Position numbers and translations under genes: made by a program
Notes under the pieces: model-generated
Seen by the model: the letters and a program-made list of their open reading frames with translations, nothing else
The model's database searches: none
Told to the model about the DNA's origin: nothing
Source of the DNA: Liriodendron chinense
Lineage: Eukaryota > Streptophyta > Magnoliopsida > Magnoliales > Magnoliaceae
Reading direction: 5' to 3'
Length of the DNA stretch: 64,000 nt
Assembly (NCBI GenBank): GCA_003013855.2
Contig: PVNU02000923.1
Span: 62,001 to 126,000 of the forward strand
Part shown: in pieces, positions 43,752-57,028 of the stretch
How positions within the stretch are numbered: the first letter of the stretch is position 1
Layout of the letters: each line of letters starts with the position of its first letter

Positions 43752-44546
43752 TAGAGCTGTACACGAGCTGAGTCAAGTCGAGCTTTGCCTTGCTTGTTGC
43801 TTGGCTTGAACTACCCAGCCCCTGCTCGTTGCTCGGCTCGGTCGAGTTGAGAGTGGAGCTGCTCGATCAGCAAACCGAGCGAGTTTGAGTTGAGCTCGAT
43901 TTCGAGCCAAGTCTGAGTTTTCGAGCCGAGTTCGAGTTAGAGCCTTTCGAGCTGGTCGCCAGTTGGACAGCCAAAAATAAAAAGATGGAATGGCCTAAGA
44001 AGGAGTTCAAGAAAAATGGACAAGAAACAAAATAGAAAGAAGAGAGATCTTACCGGATAAAGAAAAAAATGGAAGGAGAAGAGATTAGGGATTCAGGTTG
44101 ACAGAGTAGATAAGGGGTGGCCGGTGGCAGTGGGCGAGCACACAGGCATTGGATAACGGGCAGCAGGCCAGTGTCTCAGGAGAACTCGGGCGTGACCGAC
44201 CGTCGAGCTAAGAAGAGAGGGAGGGAGGGAGTGGGGCCGGGCGTCGAGCTTAGTTAGGGAGGGTTAGGGTTAGGGAGAGTCAGAGAGAGGGGAGCGCTCA
44301 AGCGGGTAGATTAGAAATAAGATTAGTTTTTTTTTATTTTTGTACTCCGAGTTAACGAGCTGAGTCGAGCCGAGTTCAAGCTAATATTCGAGCCAAGCCG
44401 AGTCGAGCGTGGCCATGCTCGGTGCTCGACTCGACTAAAAAATGACTCGACTCGGATCAAACTCACTTTCGATCCAAGTTGAGTCCAGCAATTTCGAGTT
44501 GAGTCGAGCGAGTTTTTCGAGCTTACTCGACTCGTGTACAACTCTA
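43752..44546. mobile_element. hAT-like TIR element in an exon, copy 2
   Basis: 795 bp, TAGAGCTGTACACGAG to its inverted partner, flanked by CATACACT (43744-43751) and CATATACT (44547-44554). The same mismatch in the 8-bp duplication is seen in copy 1, so insertion and mismatch predate the large duplication. Confidence 0.75.
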
Positions 44547-45161
44547 CATATACTCCAGATAGGGGCTAGATGATGATAATCTGTGTCCTAATTTACCAGC
44601 TTCTTCTTGAGAACTTGTAGTAAAACCACGCAATGGATCAAATGTACTATGTGAATTGCGAATTTGTGGTACAAATATATTCGCATTTGGTCCACTAATG
44701 TTATGCAGGTAACGCTGTTGCTATTGTAGTAGTTGTTGTGGTTGTGGTTGTTGTCATGTTGTCCATGAAGAGGTTGTTGTTGTCCATGAAGAAGTGATCT
44801 GCTGATATCTATGGATAAATTTCCAGGTTCCTGAGCTACCCTTGAGTGTGTGGTCCACCTAGTTTGCTCATTATTAATTGCAGACTGGACACCGATGGAT
44901 GGACTGGAAGAACTGAAAATAGGATTATAATAAAAGCTTCCATGAGGGTATGTATTTCTCACATCTCTAACACCTCTAAGTCCTAACGTATGCTGTCACA
45001 AAGGGCTGGGCCACCAGACGTAGTCCAATAAGAATTCATGATTTTTGAATTAGAATGAGACTAAGGTGGAAAAATACAAGGCTCTAACTGTAGACACCTC
45101 ACCTTGGGTTGACAAATTGGTTAAGACTGGACAACTAATATGGATAGATACTCGTATCCTA

Positions 45162-45321
45162 AATCCCACACCAAACCCTAACCCAGTCCTAAAACCCTAA
45201 TCCAAACCCTAAATCAGTCCAAATTCCACACCAAACCCTAACCCAATCCTAAAACTCTAATCCAAACCCAAACTCAGTCCAAAAACCACACTAAACCCTA
45301 ACCAAGTCTAAAACCCTACTA
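45162..45321 (+). repeat. 60-bp CCCTAA-containing tandem repeat, copy 2
   Basis: Same period and copy number as at 11581-11740. One substitution in the second unit (AATTCCACACC for AATCCCACACC). Confidence 0.9.
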
Positions 45322-45893
45322 TAAATTAACCTTAACTCAATCTCGTACCCTAATCCAAAATTCCAACTCCACTCAATTAACCAACCAATCTAGTTCATGA
45401 GTCGACTCTTTGAGTTAACCCTTTGAGTTAGCTCTCTGAGTCAACTCACCTGGTCGGTCAGTCTGGTCCCCACAACCCATTCAATTAACCTAGTAAAGTG
45501 CACGCCTAAAACCAAAGCCCGAGCCCAAGTTTGAGCCTCAATGAGACCGTGGGAGGGGTAACAATTCAACAGAAACCGAGGCAAGAGCCCTCCACATATG
45601 AGAGGGGTTCCCTATCAAACCTAGGAGCCAGCTAAGGAGGGGGCGCCAGCCAAGTGGCATCGCGCCCCTCTCGGGGACAGTCCCATGTGCACCTCAATTT
45701 ATTCCTCTTTTACCTCCCTAAAACGTGTGAGGAAAATTGTTTCCGACGTTGACCTCTCCCTTAGCCATATTACCATTTTACCAAGCCATCCAACCGATGA
45801 GATGTTGCAATGTGGTGATCTCAAATTTCAGCCCTTACAACCAATTTTAACCTCAACCCTATCTGGAATTACAAGAATACCAGGGATGGAGGT

Positions 45894-45901
45894 TATAAAT
45901 A
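45894..45901 (+). promoter_or_regulatory. Probable LTR TATA box, copy 2
   Basis: TATAAATA is intact; the preceding context is GGAGGT instead of GGAGGC. Confidence 0.6.
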
Positions 45902-46417
45902 GCCCCCTCCCCCTCTCATTTGAAAAGTCAAATCCTCCACATCTCCCCTCACCCCTTAGCCTTAGCCTTAGCCTTAGCCACCCCTCTACCAAGGACAAGG
46001 AGAGGGAGAGTGAGTAAGAGAGGGTCCAGCCCTGGTCTAGCCTAGCCTAGCCCGAGTCCGAACCTTTTGAGCCATCCAAGTCTAAGCCCAAGCCACTCAA
46101 CCTAATCCTTGCGACACCCCCGTCCATCCATATAATTTTTAAGCAGCTTTGTCCAACCTTACATCAATATTAGTGCAACATCCATTCTCTTCCCAACCCC
46201 TTGCTCATCTCATCCATCCTTATTGCATTAATACCAATTTGGGGAAGTATGCTCTATAGCTTGCTGATTTAATCGGAACCTACCCATCAGAAATCTCATT
46301 TGGTACGTATAGCATTCATACATAACATCTCACCTAGTTAGCTTGAGTATATGTTATGAGGCTTGCCGAGTTACTCAGATCCTTTTCATAAAAAACTTAA
46401 GTTGACTGGTCGATCCG

Positions 46418-46780
46418 CTAGTCCAATATGTGAGTCAGGGACCGATTCGTCTTGTCCCAATACACTACGGGGTGACGATGGTGCATTAAAATACATCATC
46501 TCCCACACATTTCCTCATGCTACAAGAATTGCTAGTCTAGTACATGAGTCAGGGACCGATTCGTCTTGTCCTAAAACACTACAAGGCGGCGATGATGCAT
46601 TAAATCACACCATCATCCCACATAATGCATAACATCATACTATAAGAACTGTTAGTTCGATATAGGAGTCAGGGACCCATTCATCTTTTCCCAAGACACT
46701 GCAGGGTGTCGATAATGCATTAAAACACACTATCACACACACCACATATCATTATAGTGCAAGAACCATAATTAATCCTC
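46418..46780 (+). repeat. Three ~117-bp LTR tandem repeats, copy 2
   Basis: Same three units as at 12835-13190, with small insertions between the first and second unit (CTACAAGAATTG instead of CTAAGAATTG). Confidence 0.85.
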
Positions 46781-47108
46781 GGGACTTGTTTAATCCTGTG
46801 AAGTAGAGACCACATATTTGTATACGTATAGTGGGTGCCTAACACCTTCCCTCTCTGTAATCGCGGTCCTTACATTGAATCTCTTAACGTAGATCAAGGA
46901 GTCATTCTTAGGAGTAAGAATCTTTGGATTCCCGCTCTTAAGCATTTTTACATGGTCTAACCGATTGTAGATTTGAGGTAATTGGCTAGTGGCGCCTTCG
47001 GTCTTATATAAACTCATTCAAACATACAACAAGTGTAAAAAACCCTTGAAAGAGGCAAACCAATGGAAGCCATGATTCGACCCCAACGCGAATCCAGTGT
47101 CCACAGAA

Positions 47109-47127
47109 TGACAACTTTGCTGGGGCT
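47109..47127 (+). promoter_or_regulatory. Tat-type primer binding region, copy 2
   Basis: TGACAACTTTGCTGGGGCT, identical to copy 1. The leader 47128-48040 is degenerate and holds no open frame. Confidence 0.6.
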
Positions 47128-48040
47128 GCACTAGTCGTCCTAATTAGACTCGACTCGAAAAACAAGATTTCACTAGCTTTGAGGATTAACAGTTCTTACG
47201 CATTTTAGCATAAGCATTTAGAATTCATCTCGTCCTTAGAACCAAAAAGCCAAAAACAAAATCCCAACCATTGTGCCTCTATGAGCCCGTCATTCGCAAA
47301 TCGAACCTCCCTTTCGTAGCATTATCCGTACTAGATCCCAGATATATATCCATGGTTAACCATGTAGAAGAGGTCCACCATCTCCCAACCTAGCTACGAT
47401 ATGCAAGATGCTCGGCCTCTGCAGAGTCAGTCAGCAGAAGTCATGCCGATTACTTGCATCTGAGAACTGGCACAAGGAATTAAAGTAATGCATGAGATGT
47501 TTCTTTAGTTCATGGAAGCTCAAACCGCCATAGCTAACAAGCTGGATGACCCTATTCAACAATGGCCATAACAACTAGCCCTTCTACAAGCATCTAGCTT
47601 AGTTCAAGCGCAGTCGTTAGAGCCCGTGCAAGATTCTCTACCGCAGTCCACACAACCCTTAACATCGGGACCTTTCTTTCAGTACCATCCCACAACCGGG
47701 AGTCAATTTTGAAATGATCCCGTAGTTGGAACCTCCAGTCAATTTCTAGCCAACCCCACCGTCAGGGTTTCAAATCAAGTTCAAACCGATCTTTTAACCA
47801 GAACTCTCGGTTAATTTCAGCATCCTATCCCCAACAGAAATTCTAGCTAATATCAACATCCTCTAACCAATGTGTCTTCACAGTCTCATTTTTCAGTTCC
47901 AGTCCAACAAACTCCCTATAGCAAGAGCAATCACCTGGTCCAACTTCCTCCATGCAGGAGTCATAGGGGCATCAATGTGATTAATTATTATGAGAGGGGG
48001 GCAGTTCAGGCTTAGCAAGGGGCAAAATATATCCCATTCG

Positions 48041-48440
48041 ATCCCTCTAAAATTGAATAAATTCGAGAGGAATTGGAAGAGATGAAGAGGAAGTTGCAAA
48101 AGCAGCGTGGGGTGGATCTCCCATCCACTAAGTTCACGGATCTCTATCACTTTCCCGATGCGATGGTACCTCCAGGCTTTAAGGTGCCAAAATTCAAAAG
48201 ATATGATGGGATAAGGTGTCCAGTAGACCACCTAAGAGCGTTCTGTGGCGAGCTCGATGTAGTGGTAGGCAATGATGGGGCGTTGATCCGTCTGTTTTAG
48301 AAGTCATTGAAAGGCAACGTGTTAGATTGTTACACGTCATTGAACTAACATTGAATCAAAACTTGGGAATAACTTTCTCAAGCATTATTCATCGGTAATT
48401 TCGTATACAATCTTAATGCAGCACCTAGAAGGGAGGATCT
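48041..48440 (+). pseudogene. Tat-type gypsy gag remnant, copy 2
   Basis: The open frame 48073-48300 is identical in protein to copy 1, including the stop after GALIRLF. One base more shortly downstream (AGTCATTGAAAGG) shows that copy 1 lost a base there. Bases 48441-48929 show no clear domain. Confidence 0.75.
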
Positions 48441-48929
48441 TGTTGCCTTAAGGCAGGAGAATGACGAATCTTATCAACTTACATTGGATGATGGCGGGCC
48501 GTGGCCACCAGAATGAAGATACCAATTGACAACGAGCAATAAACCTCCATGATGTCAACTCGGCAAACCTGAGTATCGTTGGATACCTTGTCTCATATCC
48601 ATATACCAACTTTAGCCAACCCATCCGCATTGGGAAATAATTTGAAGCCGAAATAAGGGCTGGGACGATCTCCCTCTAGTAGCCTTATCAAACCTCCTTG
48701 GTACAACCGATAGTGAAAGGAAGGTATACTGGATACAAGAACAATAACAGAAGTGTTTCCGTCCTCTATCTAACGGAACAAGACAATCTTATCGTCTCTA
48801 CTCGAGGCATACCATTTGCCCCTAAATAAGGACAACTACCACATCATCAGGCAGGTCTCAGTATATCAGGTATCCATACAATCCATGAAGAATCTCCTCT
48901 CCATTCGGTTTAGATTATCCATACCATTG

Positions 48930-49335
48930 ACTCGCATTCAGAGTTTGAGCCCCTCATCTTGCAAGGGGCACCCCTACTATTCCAATTCCGGAGCCTCTTA
49001 TCTTACACGGGGCACCCCCAACCAGTCCAATCTTAGAGCCCCTTATCCTGCAAGGAGTACCTCCAGTTGGTTTAATATCTGTGCCCCTAAATATACAAGG
49101 GGCATCTTTGGTTGGTTCATTCTTCGAGCCATTGCTCAATCAAGGGCACAACTTGCCCACTCCATCGATCAACCACGGGCACAACCTGCCTCTCTTAGCA
49201 ACAGCCATCCAAGGGCACAACCTACCCACTCCGGTCAACTAGTGGCATAACCTTCCCACAATATCCAACTAGGGGCACAACTTATCCATCTCTCCAGTAA
49301 ACAACCAGGGGCACAACTTGCCCGCAACACTTGCC
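48930..49335 (+). repeat. Degenerate tandem motifs, copy 2
   Basis: Equivalent of 15340-15735. A few bases absent from copy 1 are present here (GGGGCATCTTTGGTTGG, ATTGCTCAATCAAGG). Confidence 0.7.
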
Positions 49336-49419
49336 TAGGACAGATTCCCGCCTCCAGTTCTGGAAGACATGTCGAGGGAGAGATTGATTTCAAGATCCAA
49401 ATCAGTCCAAAAGCATCAG

Positions 49420-49820
49420 TTATCACTTTTCAGGTCTTGAACATCTCAGCTCAATTTCTTCTCCTTCCTAATCGGTCATGGCTCCACACAATCAGTACAA
49501 TCCCTTCAACCCTTCACCAAAAGGTCAAATACTCCTTCAAAGATAAGGTCCTCACCATTCCAGCCAATCCTGAATAAATCATTGTGGTAGAAGCATCCAA
49601 CCTTCAAGAGCCCTCTATTCCATCCATAGACCTACAATGCTCTAACGACGACATTCCATATCATGGTGTCAAGTTTAATGTTACAAACTACTTTCCTCTA
49701 AACTATCCCATCAGATCTAATTACGTCTTCCTTCATATTGAGCACCAAATCTTCTATTATCAGCTTGAATACCAAGACTTAGACCGGGATATTGGCGTTT
49801 GAAAAGATGTGGATAGGAGA
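49420..49820 (+). pseudogene. Tat protease/pre-RT remnant, copy 2
   Basis: Retains FQVLNIS, LHQKVKYSFKDKVLTIPA and, at 49584-49802, a 72-codon open stretch with SIDLQCSNDDIPYHGVKF that is frameshifted in copy 1. Interrupted by the solo LTR at 49821. Confidence 0.6.
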
Positions 49821-52800
49821 TGTAACGCCCCGAAATTTCGGCTCTCGTGGACAACACAATGGGCCGAGTTTTCGGGTGTTATCTGGAATGTGTTAAGGAT
49901 ATATTTCTACACATTCATCTTTTTTTCCCACATTCATGGCATTCATAGCAAAATGACGGAATTCAAGGTTCTTATTTTATATTTTTCTATTCTAGGTTAT
50001 CAACATAATATCTTTAAATCATACAAATTACATAATATTCTACTTTCTAGTCTCCATGGGAGGCTTATTATAAGTTACATGAAAATAAATCTACTCTACA
50101 AAGACAATAAACATAATCCATCTTCAAGCCACTTCGGCTTCATCATCCATCATTAGCCACCATGAAACTTCATACACTTTAATCTGTACTTCGAGTTCGT
50201 CTAATGGATAATCACCTGCAACAATCTGGTGGTGTTTAATAACACCGTCCCAGGAAGGAGTGAGTTGCTAGCAATCAACTCAGTGAGGGTTACCCCCTAA
50301 GATTAGCACAATAATATCCAAACATAATCATACCCAACCAAAACATATATGAGAAAATCTTATTTAATGCAATGCATGATATGCATGCTCTGGCTAAGGC
50401 ACCCTGACCAGATGAGACGGGACTTATTCAAACTCTTCTCACGAGCCACTAGTCACCAGAGTCCACGATGAAGCGGGTAATTCCACAACTTCATGTCAAA
50501 AAACCTAGCCAATGGAGGTGATGGCCACCCATCTCTCTACCAGAAGCTAGTGTTGTAGTGCCAGCAGGGCTGACCCACCAAGTCAGGTCTAGTGAATACA
50601 TGATTAGTTCCACATTTAGTTAAGTAGTTTAACATCCAGTAAATTTAATAATGTTAACGACTAATGATCACTCCTTACCCCAATCAATTCAAGGAAGCTC
50701 AAGGTCACTATGGGGGGCTCGTCACCCAGCATAGGCCGACAGCTCAGGCTCAGTGTCCCATACTACCAACCCTGGCTCATGAAGGTTCACATATTCATCA
50801 ATCTTATTCCTCAAAAGGGTCCATCACAGGTAACATATCAAACAAGGATCCCTTGGTATGTATCCAACAATACACACGGTAGTGCCCAATTTAACATCAT
50901 GGCATATAAAATCAACATCACATACATGGTAATGCTAACACTTAATTCTTAACAATATGGCCCATACGGGTTTCATCTCTTTACATCAACGGTTACATCA
51001 GTGTGAGGTGAAGGGGCGTTCATTAACGTAACATCCACACACGGAATCCCATATCATACAACACATTATTCACCATGTTTATCATAAGCATGTAGGAATC
51101 ATAAACTAAGCATATATTTCACATAATTCTCACATAAGCATGTATACCATCATTTGACATAAAACATGGTCCATAACAATCCAAGAATTCAATGTAAATA
51201 CATCCAAGAACATCGTAAGAATTCATGATTTCATAGAGAGGTTTCAACAAACATGTTCTAAGCAATCACACAACAAAACCCAAATTCTAACCGTGGAACT
51301 GACAAACAAAGCGATATTATTGTAGCTAGGCTTAGAAGAAACCCTCACCGCATGAAGCTAGTTGAGTTGAGAACTTGCTAGGGCTATGTGATTTTCCTTA
51401 GGTCCACATCCTATGATGTTTAAAGAAACACATGAAATTAGAGTGTAACTTGATAAGTTATCACCACTATGATCATCTAGATTTAGAATCCTACCTAGTG
51501 TTAGGGTTTAAGCTTAATCTAGGAAATAAAATCAGGGTTGGATGGTCTTACCTCCCACAAGAGCGGCGAACTCATAAGAACACAGTTGAGTTGACTCAGC
51601 TTGATTCGTTTTCTTCCTCTTTCTCTCCCTTTCTTCTTTCTGTCTCTTTCTTCTTCTTCTTTCTTTCTTTCTCTTGGTCTGTTATAAAGCTCCAGCGGTA
51701 GAAACATAGGGGTGAGAGATCCCTCCCGCACGGCACTCTCTCTCCCTTTCTTCTTTCTTTCTCTCTCTATTCATGGTTTCTCTCTCTCTCTCTCTCTCTC
51801 TCTACTCACAGCATCTCTATCTCTCTCTCTAGGCGATCTTTGAAGGAAGGGAAAGCGGATGGATGGGTTTATAGATGGTTAGGTCGGTGGGGAAAGGAGT
51901 GTCGGATACGGGAGTCCTAGTTTGAGAGGGAGACAATGCAGATCTTCTTCTAGAAGGCTACGTCTCATGAGGACCGTCCAAAGGGGAGGTAAGTTCGACA
52001 CGAGGACCTGAAATCGATCCCGGGCATCCACGCATTGCGATGGGCTCGATCTTAATCTGTCTTAATCTGAATGGTAGTTTGGAGCGGGCCACAATGTTGA
52101 CGGCTAACTACAAGACTTGGGCCGATAGGTATTAGGTGTGATTGAGTCAAGATGGACGTCTCAGATGGTTAACATGAGGCCCACCTAGGGGATGGTGTGG
52201 ACTGCCAAAGACGGCAGCGGTAACGCTGTAACAGCGAGCAAGGAAGAAGACCCGTAATGAGAAAGGAAACTTTCTTTCTTAGATAACGTGCATCGCATGT
52301 ACACGCACCGACCTCTACAACCCTCATGAGTGGGGAACACTATGGTGGATCTGGACCATTTGCTTCGTCCAATAGGTAGGCAACACAAAAATAACTGCTG
52401 ACGAGAAAAATGAGGCAAATCCGAGTTAAGGTGGGCCACTTATGGTCTGATTTCTGATTAGGGCATTTGTAAGATGATCAGAGGGCTGAAACTCGACGTG
52501 TATGGCTAAAATATGTCTAAAAGATTATATTTGGAGTTTTGCATAAAAATGATCGTCAGAAACTATCATACTTAAAAGCGCTGGTTTAACATAAGTTTAA
52601 GTAGTGGCATTTTCTTAATTATCTAAAAATAGTGAAATTTTCGAAATTAGATCTTTCTACGAAGTTCATTGGATTATTCTAAGCAGTTTTTGTAAAGGGT
52701 CCCCTATAAAATCTTTTACAGATGGTCCATTGTTTTCAAAATAAAGTAAATACTCCATAATTAGTTAAAATAAAATAAAAATAAATTTTGAGAAGTTTTC

Positions 52801-52829
52801 AAATAAATTCAAAAATCCGGAGCGTTAGA
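49821..52829. mobile_element. Solo LTR in the Tat element, copy 2
   Basis: Starts TGTAACGCC after GGAGA (49816-49820). The right end is mutated to GCGTTAGA followed by AGAGA, where copy 1 has GCGTTACA and GGAGA. The insertion is therefore older than the duplication and its right boundary has decayed only here. Length 3009 bp; the extra bases are mostly CT-rich sequence near 51740-51800. Confidence 0.85.
51600..51835. repeat. CT-rich tract in the solo LTR, copy 2
   Basis: Longer than copy 1: an additional TTTCTTCTTTCTTTC phrase, a short ATTCATGGTTT spacer and a long CT run. Confidence 0.85.
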
Positions 52830-53290
52830 AGAGAAGACTAGGATATAGTGAGAAACCAAAGCACAGGGGCATTAGAAGAAGATAGGATCGTCAAGAGGAG
52901 GGCAACCCTGTAATCTGCACACCGATCCGACTCATCGATGCAGAGATTATCTATCCTGATGATAGGCATGATTTCATTAAATGAGCGAAATGACCCTGAT
53001 GAGCGAAAGAGGACTTGAGCGAGGGGCAAAAATTGCCTCTGATTGACTGGACCATAGTTATAGTCCCACCTGAGCTAGATGGACTAGAAGAGTTGCAATA
53101 CATCGGAGATGAGCCGAGAGAAACCACATCCGACACCAACAGTTGGGCCTCACAGAATTTTCCAAGAATGGCTCAAGCTAATTGTAAAATTTACTATGCG
53201 AAAGTGTCTGTAGTTTTAAAGGGTCAGAGTTCTTGGAGATTTGCAGTAATCTCTACATCCCTTCTTACAAGACAGAATCAACAAATCTAA
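52830..53290 (+). pseudogene. Tat polyprotein remnant right of the solo LTR, copy 2
   Basis: Frame 53015-53290 reads LPLIDWTIVIVPPELDG and continues to TSLLTRQNQQI. The frame begins further upstream than in copy 1 through a base difference near 53017. No RT motif follows. Confidence 0.5.
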
Positions 53291-55361
53291 CTCAAAGACA
53301 AAAATCACGAAAATATATAATGGCATTGTGAACCGCATCGAAAGTTATTTCAAAAGAGATTAATTTCTTCATGAAGACTAGAAAGCTGAAAGGATGGGGG
53401 ATTAAGGAGGCTTGATAGTTAGAAAGCATATATAAGCAAAACGACGCCTGCATGACAACGGTTTGGTTCCCGATGTCGTTTCGAAAGTCAAGAGTTTGAA
53501 GCACATTTAATCCATAGTTAACATCAATGATCTACATTGAATATCAACAATCCACAGTGAATATCGAAGATCCACGGTGCACATCAGTGATGCACATTGC
53601 TTGGCTTTTAATAATAAACCCACTATAAAAATGAGATCCACCTTACATAGAGTAGTACCACCACAATCTCCTCCCTTTCCGTAATATCCTAAAAAGAATT
53701 TGCGCCTGAGTAGGTACATGAGTTCCCATCCATGTGTAAAATTTAGGGCAAACTTTTTTCATTTCTTTTATTTTTCATCAAATTAGAGGAAATACTCATA
53801 CATGCACATGCTTACCCACACATACCCGCTATGTTAGAGATCAGACCCTCATATACCCACTATTCTCATCAATCCCACCATTAAAAGAACTAATTAACCA
53901 TCACTTGATTAAGCCATCCAACCATCTGAATTCAATATATACCATCGCGTCACTAGGAAATTTACAAAAATATAATCTGAGCCCTTGACACCATATCATC
54001 CTTAACTTGGAACATCTCATCCTTACCCCTACCCAATAAAATTCCAATCTGACAGCTCGATCCACCATGCAACTAAACCTAGACACTTCGACGAACCTTA
54101 GGGGACATTCCATCTATGATTTTGAAATGATTTGGCCGTTGATTTCAAATCTAACCAATTTAAACCATCCAAATTTCTAATATATAGTTGATTTGAAAAT
54201 ATCTTCGTTGATCAAACCATGACTCATGACCCGTGATCATAGTTCAATATCAAATCCCAACCATTCACACATGTGGCTATGATCGAGTCAACTTGAACAA
54301 TTGGGTTTATAGGTCAACTTAAAAAATTTGGTTTAGCACTGTCTCGAGTCGAGAAAACACAACACTAATCAAACCTAACCCGGATCTTTTCCTCCAATTC
54401 CGATCTTATCGAAATCTCACCATTCAATCAGTACTGTCCCAAAAGCTACTCAAGGATCTGGACCATCCATGAATCAGCCCAGCCAAGCTTCAACGGCCGT
54501 ATAAATTCCCTTTATCATCTGACTTGCGGCCCACCTAAGTTCCAGATCTCCTTTATTTTTGAGCCCTCACCGTAACATGAGCTGGAGAACCGGATGAACG
54601 GATTAGATTTTTCTCAAACAATACAGTGGACCCCATCTTCTCCTGCTCGTGTCCGCACATTCAAACCCAAACCCGAAACAGTTTCAAACCGTGCGCGAGA
54701 ACTCGTTTTCAGACGGAAAGTTTCTGTTTCCTGCCGCATTACGCCGGTTTCCTGTGCTGGGAAGCTAGGTGGGGCTCACGTCCATGTGTTTTGAGAGATG
54801 GCATGCGACCAAAACCGAGGTGGATCCAGAACTCAAGTGGTCCATGAGAAGAAAACTGGGGAAAGAGTTTCCTACCACCTTGACGCTTTTATGACATCCA
54901 AGCCGTTTATAAGATCATTCCCACTGGATGAAGTGAAATCATAAAAAAAATTATCCTGATACGAAACTTTTGTGGCCACATGAATGTTTCAATGGTGGTC
55001 AGTAAATCCCCACGGTTTACTATCTTGTGGCACTCTCAATTTTTGAATCTGCCTCAATTTTGACTTATCATGCTAAAATGAACTCCAAAGACGAATGAAT
55101 GGGGTGGATTTCTCACAAACATCATAGTGGCCCCACTTAACATCCCAGCGCTGGAACTTCACGCCGGAAACCCGCGTCCCGCATACGGGAATCGGGATCT
55201 TTTATGATCCATGTGAAGTAGTTTCGACGAACCACAGGCCTCCATTAAAGAGATCTTGGCCGTCCAACCCGAGAGATTTTCGACAACTGTACATCCACAT
55301 GGATGATATTTCAATATCTGCCGAGGGGAGCGAATTAGCTAGGTGTTACCCGGCAAACAGT
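53291..55361. other. Non-genic stretch, copy 2
   Basis: Equivalent of 19633-21701. Short repeats of the AATATCAACAATCCACAGTG type near 53510-53600, otherwise AT-rich DNA with no recognisable gene. Confidence 0.6.
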
Positions 55362-55760
55362 TTAGTGGGTGTTACCCTACCATATGGCCCACATGGATGA
55401 TATTTTGTATATCCACACCGTCCATCCGTTTCTGTTGCCCATTTGAGGATGGCGTTCCAAAAATTATGTAGATTCAAGTCTCAAGTTTGGTAATTTTAAT
55501 TTGCAATCCAAGCTTTTTTTTTATATAATGTCAAGAAGATCTAGAAAGGGGAAAATATATAGATCAGCTTGATCCAACACTTTTGTGGCCCATAAACAGT
55601 TTTTAATGGCCTTTAATCACTGTATGTAGTGGTATAGTCCACCTGAGATTTGTATCTTCTTTGGGTTTGGTATCACGTCTATCGAAAAACAGATGGACTG
55701 CGTGGATATGTAAAAAATACATCAATATGGGCCCCACCCGGTTAGGGTAACACCCACTAA
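55362..55760. mobile_element. TIR element near the leader exon, copy 2, internally deleted
   Basis: Ends TTAGTGGGTGTTACCC and GGGTAACACCCACTAA; the right end is a perfect match to the family, where copy 1 has CACGAA. A 73-bp interior deletion lies at 55485/55486. Confidence 0.75.
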
Positions 55761-55839
55761 GGTTTTAAAGACGAACCAGCGTAGAGAGTAGGCTGTTTAC
55801 GCGATCCAACTCTCCTTATACAAACGGGATTTCTACGTC

Positions 55840-55856
55840 TGAAAACCCAATCAAAT
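55840..55856 (+). other. Site of the lost TATA box
   Basis: The sequence runs TGAAAACC directly into CAATCAAATAAGC at 55847/55848. Copy 1 has 24 additional bases here, including TATAAAT. The upstream CTTATACAAAC motif is still present. Confidence 0.8.
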
Positions 55857-55857
55857 A

Positions 55858-56125
55858 AGCACAATCAGAGTAAGAAATCGAGTTAGAAAGAGTGAATGCA
55901 CAATCAGAGAGAGAGAGAGAGAGTTGTCCAATTCGCTGATTCGGGTTCATTGTCTTGCTGGGTGTGAGAGAAAAGAAAGGAAGACAAGAAGAGAAAAGAA
56001 AGGAAGAGAAGAAAAAAAGGAGAAAGAAAGAAGAAGAGGAGAAGAACAAGGAAGGAGAATCGTGGCCGAGTGACACCAAGCTGAGTCCAGGCTGATTTTG
56101 GGTTTAGTCAGCAACACCACACTAG
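55858..56125 (+). other. Putative purine-rich 5' UTR exon, copy 2
   Basis: Equivalent of 22280-22546, with GAGAGAGAGAGAGAG and AAAGAAAGGAAG repeats and the same ACACTAG/GTAATC donor. Indels within the purine tract alter its length; no long plus-strand frame is affected. Confidence 0.35.
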
Positions 56126-56566
56126 GTAATCTTTCTCTCCAATTTTTTATAATTTAAACTTCAGGTTTTGCACTCCTTCAGATGTAGTGACTCGATGAGT
56201 TGACTCACTGAGTCAAGGTTAATTTGCGTCAAATCAAGTGGGTGATCTTCCTACTTTCTAAATTCTTATGAATTAGAATATTTTTCTTGAATTTTTATTG
56301 CCTTTATCCCAGCCCTTTTTCGAAATTTTTACCCAAATCATGCTTCCTACTTTATGTGAGGGTTAAAAGCGACTGAATCCCTTGGTTCCATAACAGTGAA
56401 GAAGCCCATGTTTAGGTGTAGGACTCAAAATTCATCCTCTTATGTTATTCTGGTTTGGCCCACCCGAGTCACCAATTATCTTGATTTTTAGTCCTTCGGC
56501 CAAATGGTTACGTGGATTTCATATAATCACAATTTCATAAGCTAGTGGATTGTTGGCAGCACCCGG

Positions 56567-57028
56567 TGTCATGACATGGCCCAAGCTTTGTAGGACCCAT
56601 CATGATGTATATGTTTTATCCACACTGTCAATCCATTTTACCAGCTCATTTAGGACATGAGCCCAAAGATGATGTAGATTCAAAGCTTAAGTGGACCATA
56701 AAACAAATGGAGATTGAACAACCACCATTGAAAACTTCTTAGGAGCCGCAGGAGCTTTGAACCAAGCTTATATTCGTGGTTTCCCTTCATCCAGGTTTGT
56801 TTGACCTTATGAACAAGTTGGATGGCAACTAAAACATCAGTATGGGCCTCAAGAAGATTTTAAGTGCAGCCATTCGATCCCCATTGTTTTATATGGTGTG
56901 TTCCACTTGAGCTTTGTATCACAATAATTTTTCTTAACATGCCCTAAACTGAGCTGTAAAAAATGGATGGACAGAATGGATAACACACATACATCACAAT
57001 GGCCCTGAGCTTGGGCCATGTCCTGACA
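56567..57028. mobile_element. Long-TIR element (462 bp), copy 2
   Basis: Same ends and length as 22989-23450; differences are substitutions only at the level I could check. Confidence 0.7.

Larger units (their letters stand above)
40887..44992 (-). pseudogene. Multi-exon host gene remnant, copy 2
   Basis: Exon-like blocks at 44992-43662 (with hAT-like insertion), 42447-42335, 42148-42077, 41768 to about 41652, 41479-41398, 41280-41207 and 41002-40887. The block before the insertion reads without frameshift from HTLGLRG to the Gln/Asn-rich part, and the small block near 43700 reads ALYGTPVVGTIGGIAAQ cleanly; both are shifted in copy 1. Shared with copy 1 are a frame change and a TAG in the Gln-rich part (near 44720) and a TAA next to the hAT-like insertion. 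The gene was therefore already broken before the duplication. Product unknown. Confidence 0.5.
45089..47105 (+). mobile_element. Tat-type gypsy 5' LTR, copy 2
   Basis: TGTAGACACC to AGTGTCCACA, 2017 bp, 8 bp longer than copy 1. Contains the same 60-bp repeat (45162-45321), TATA box and triple repeat (46418 to about 46780). Confidence 0.7.
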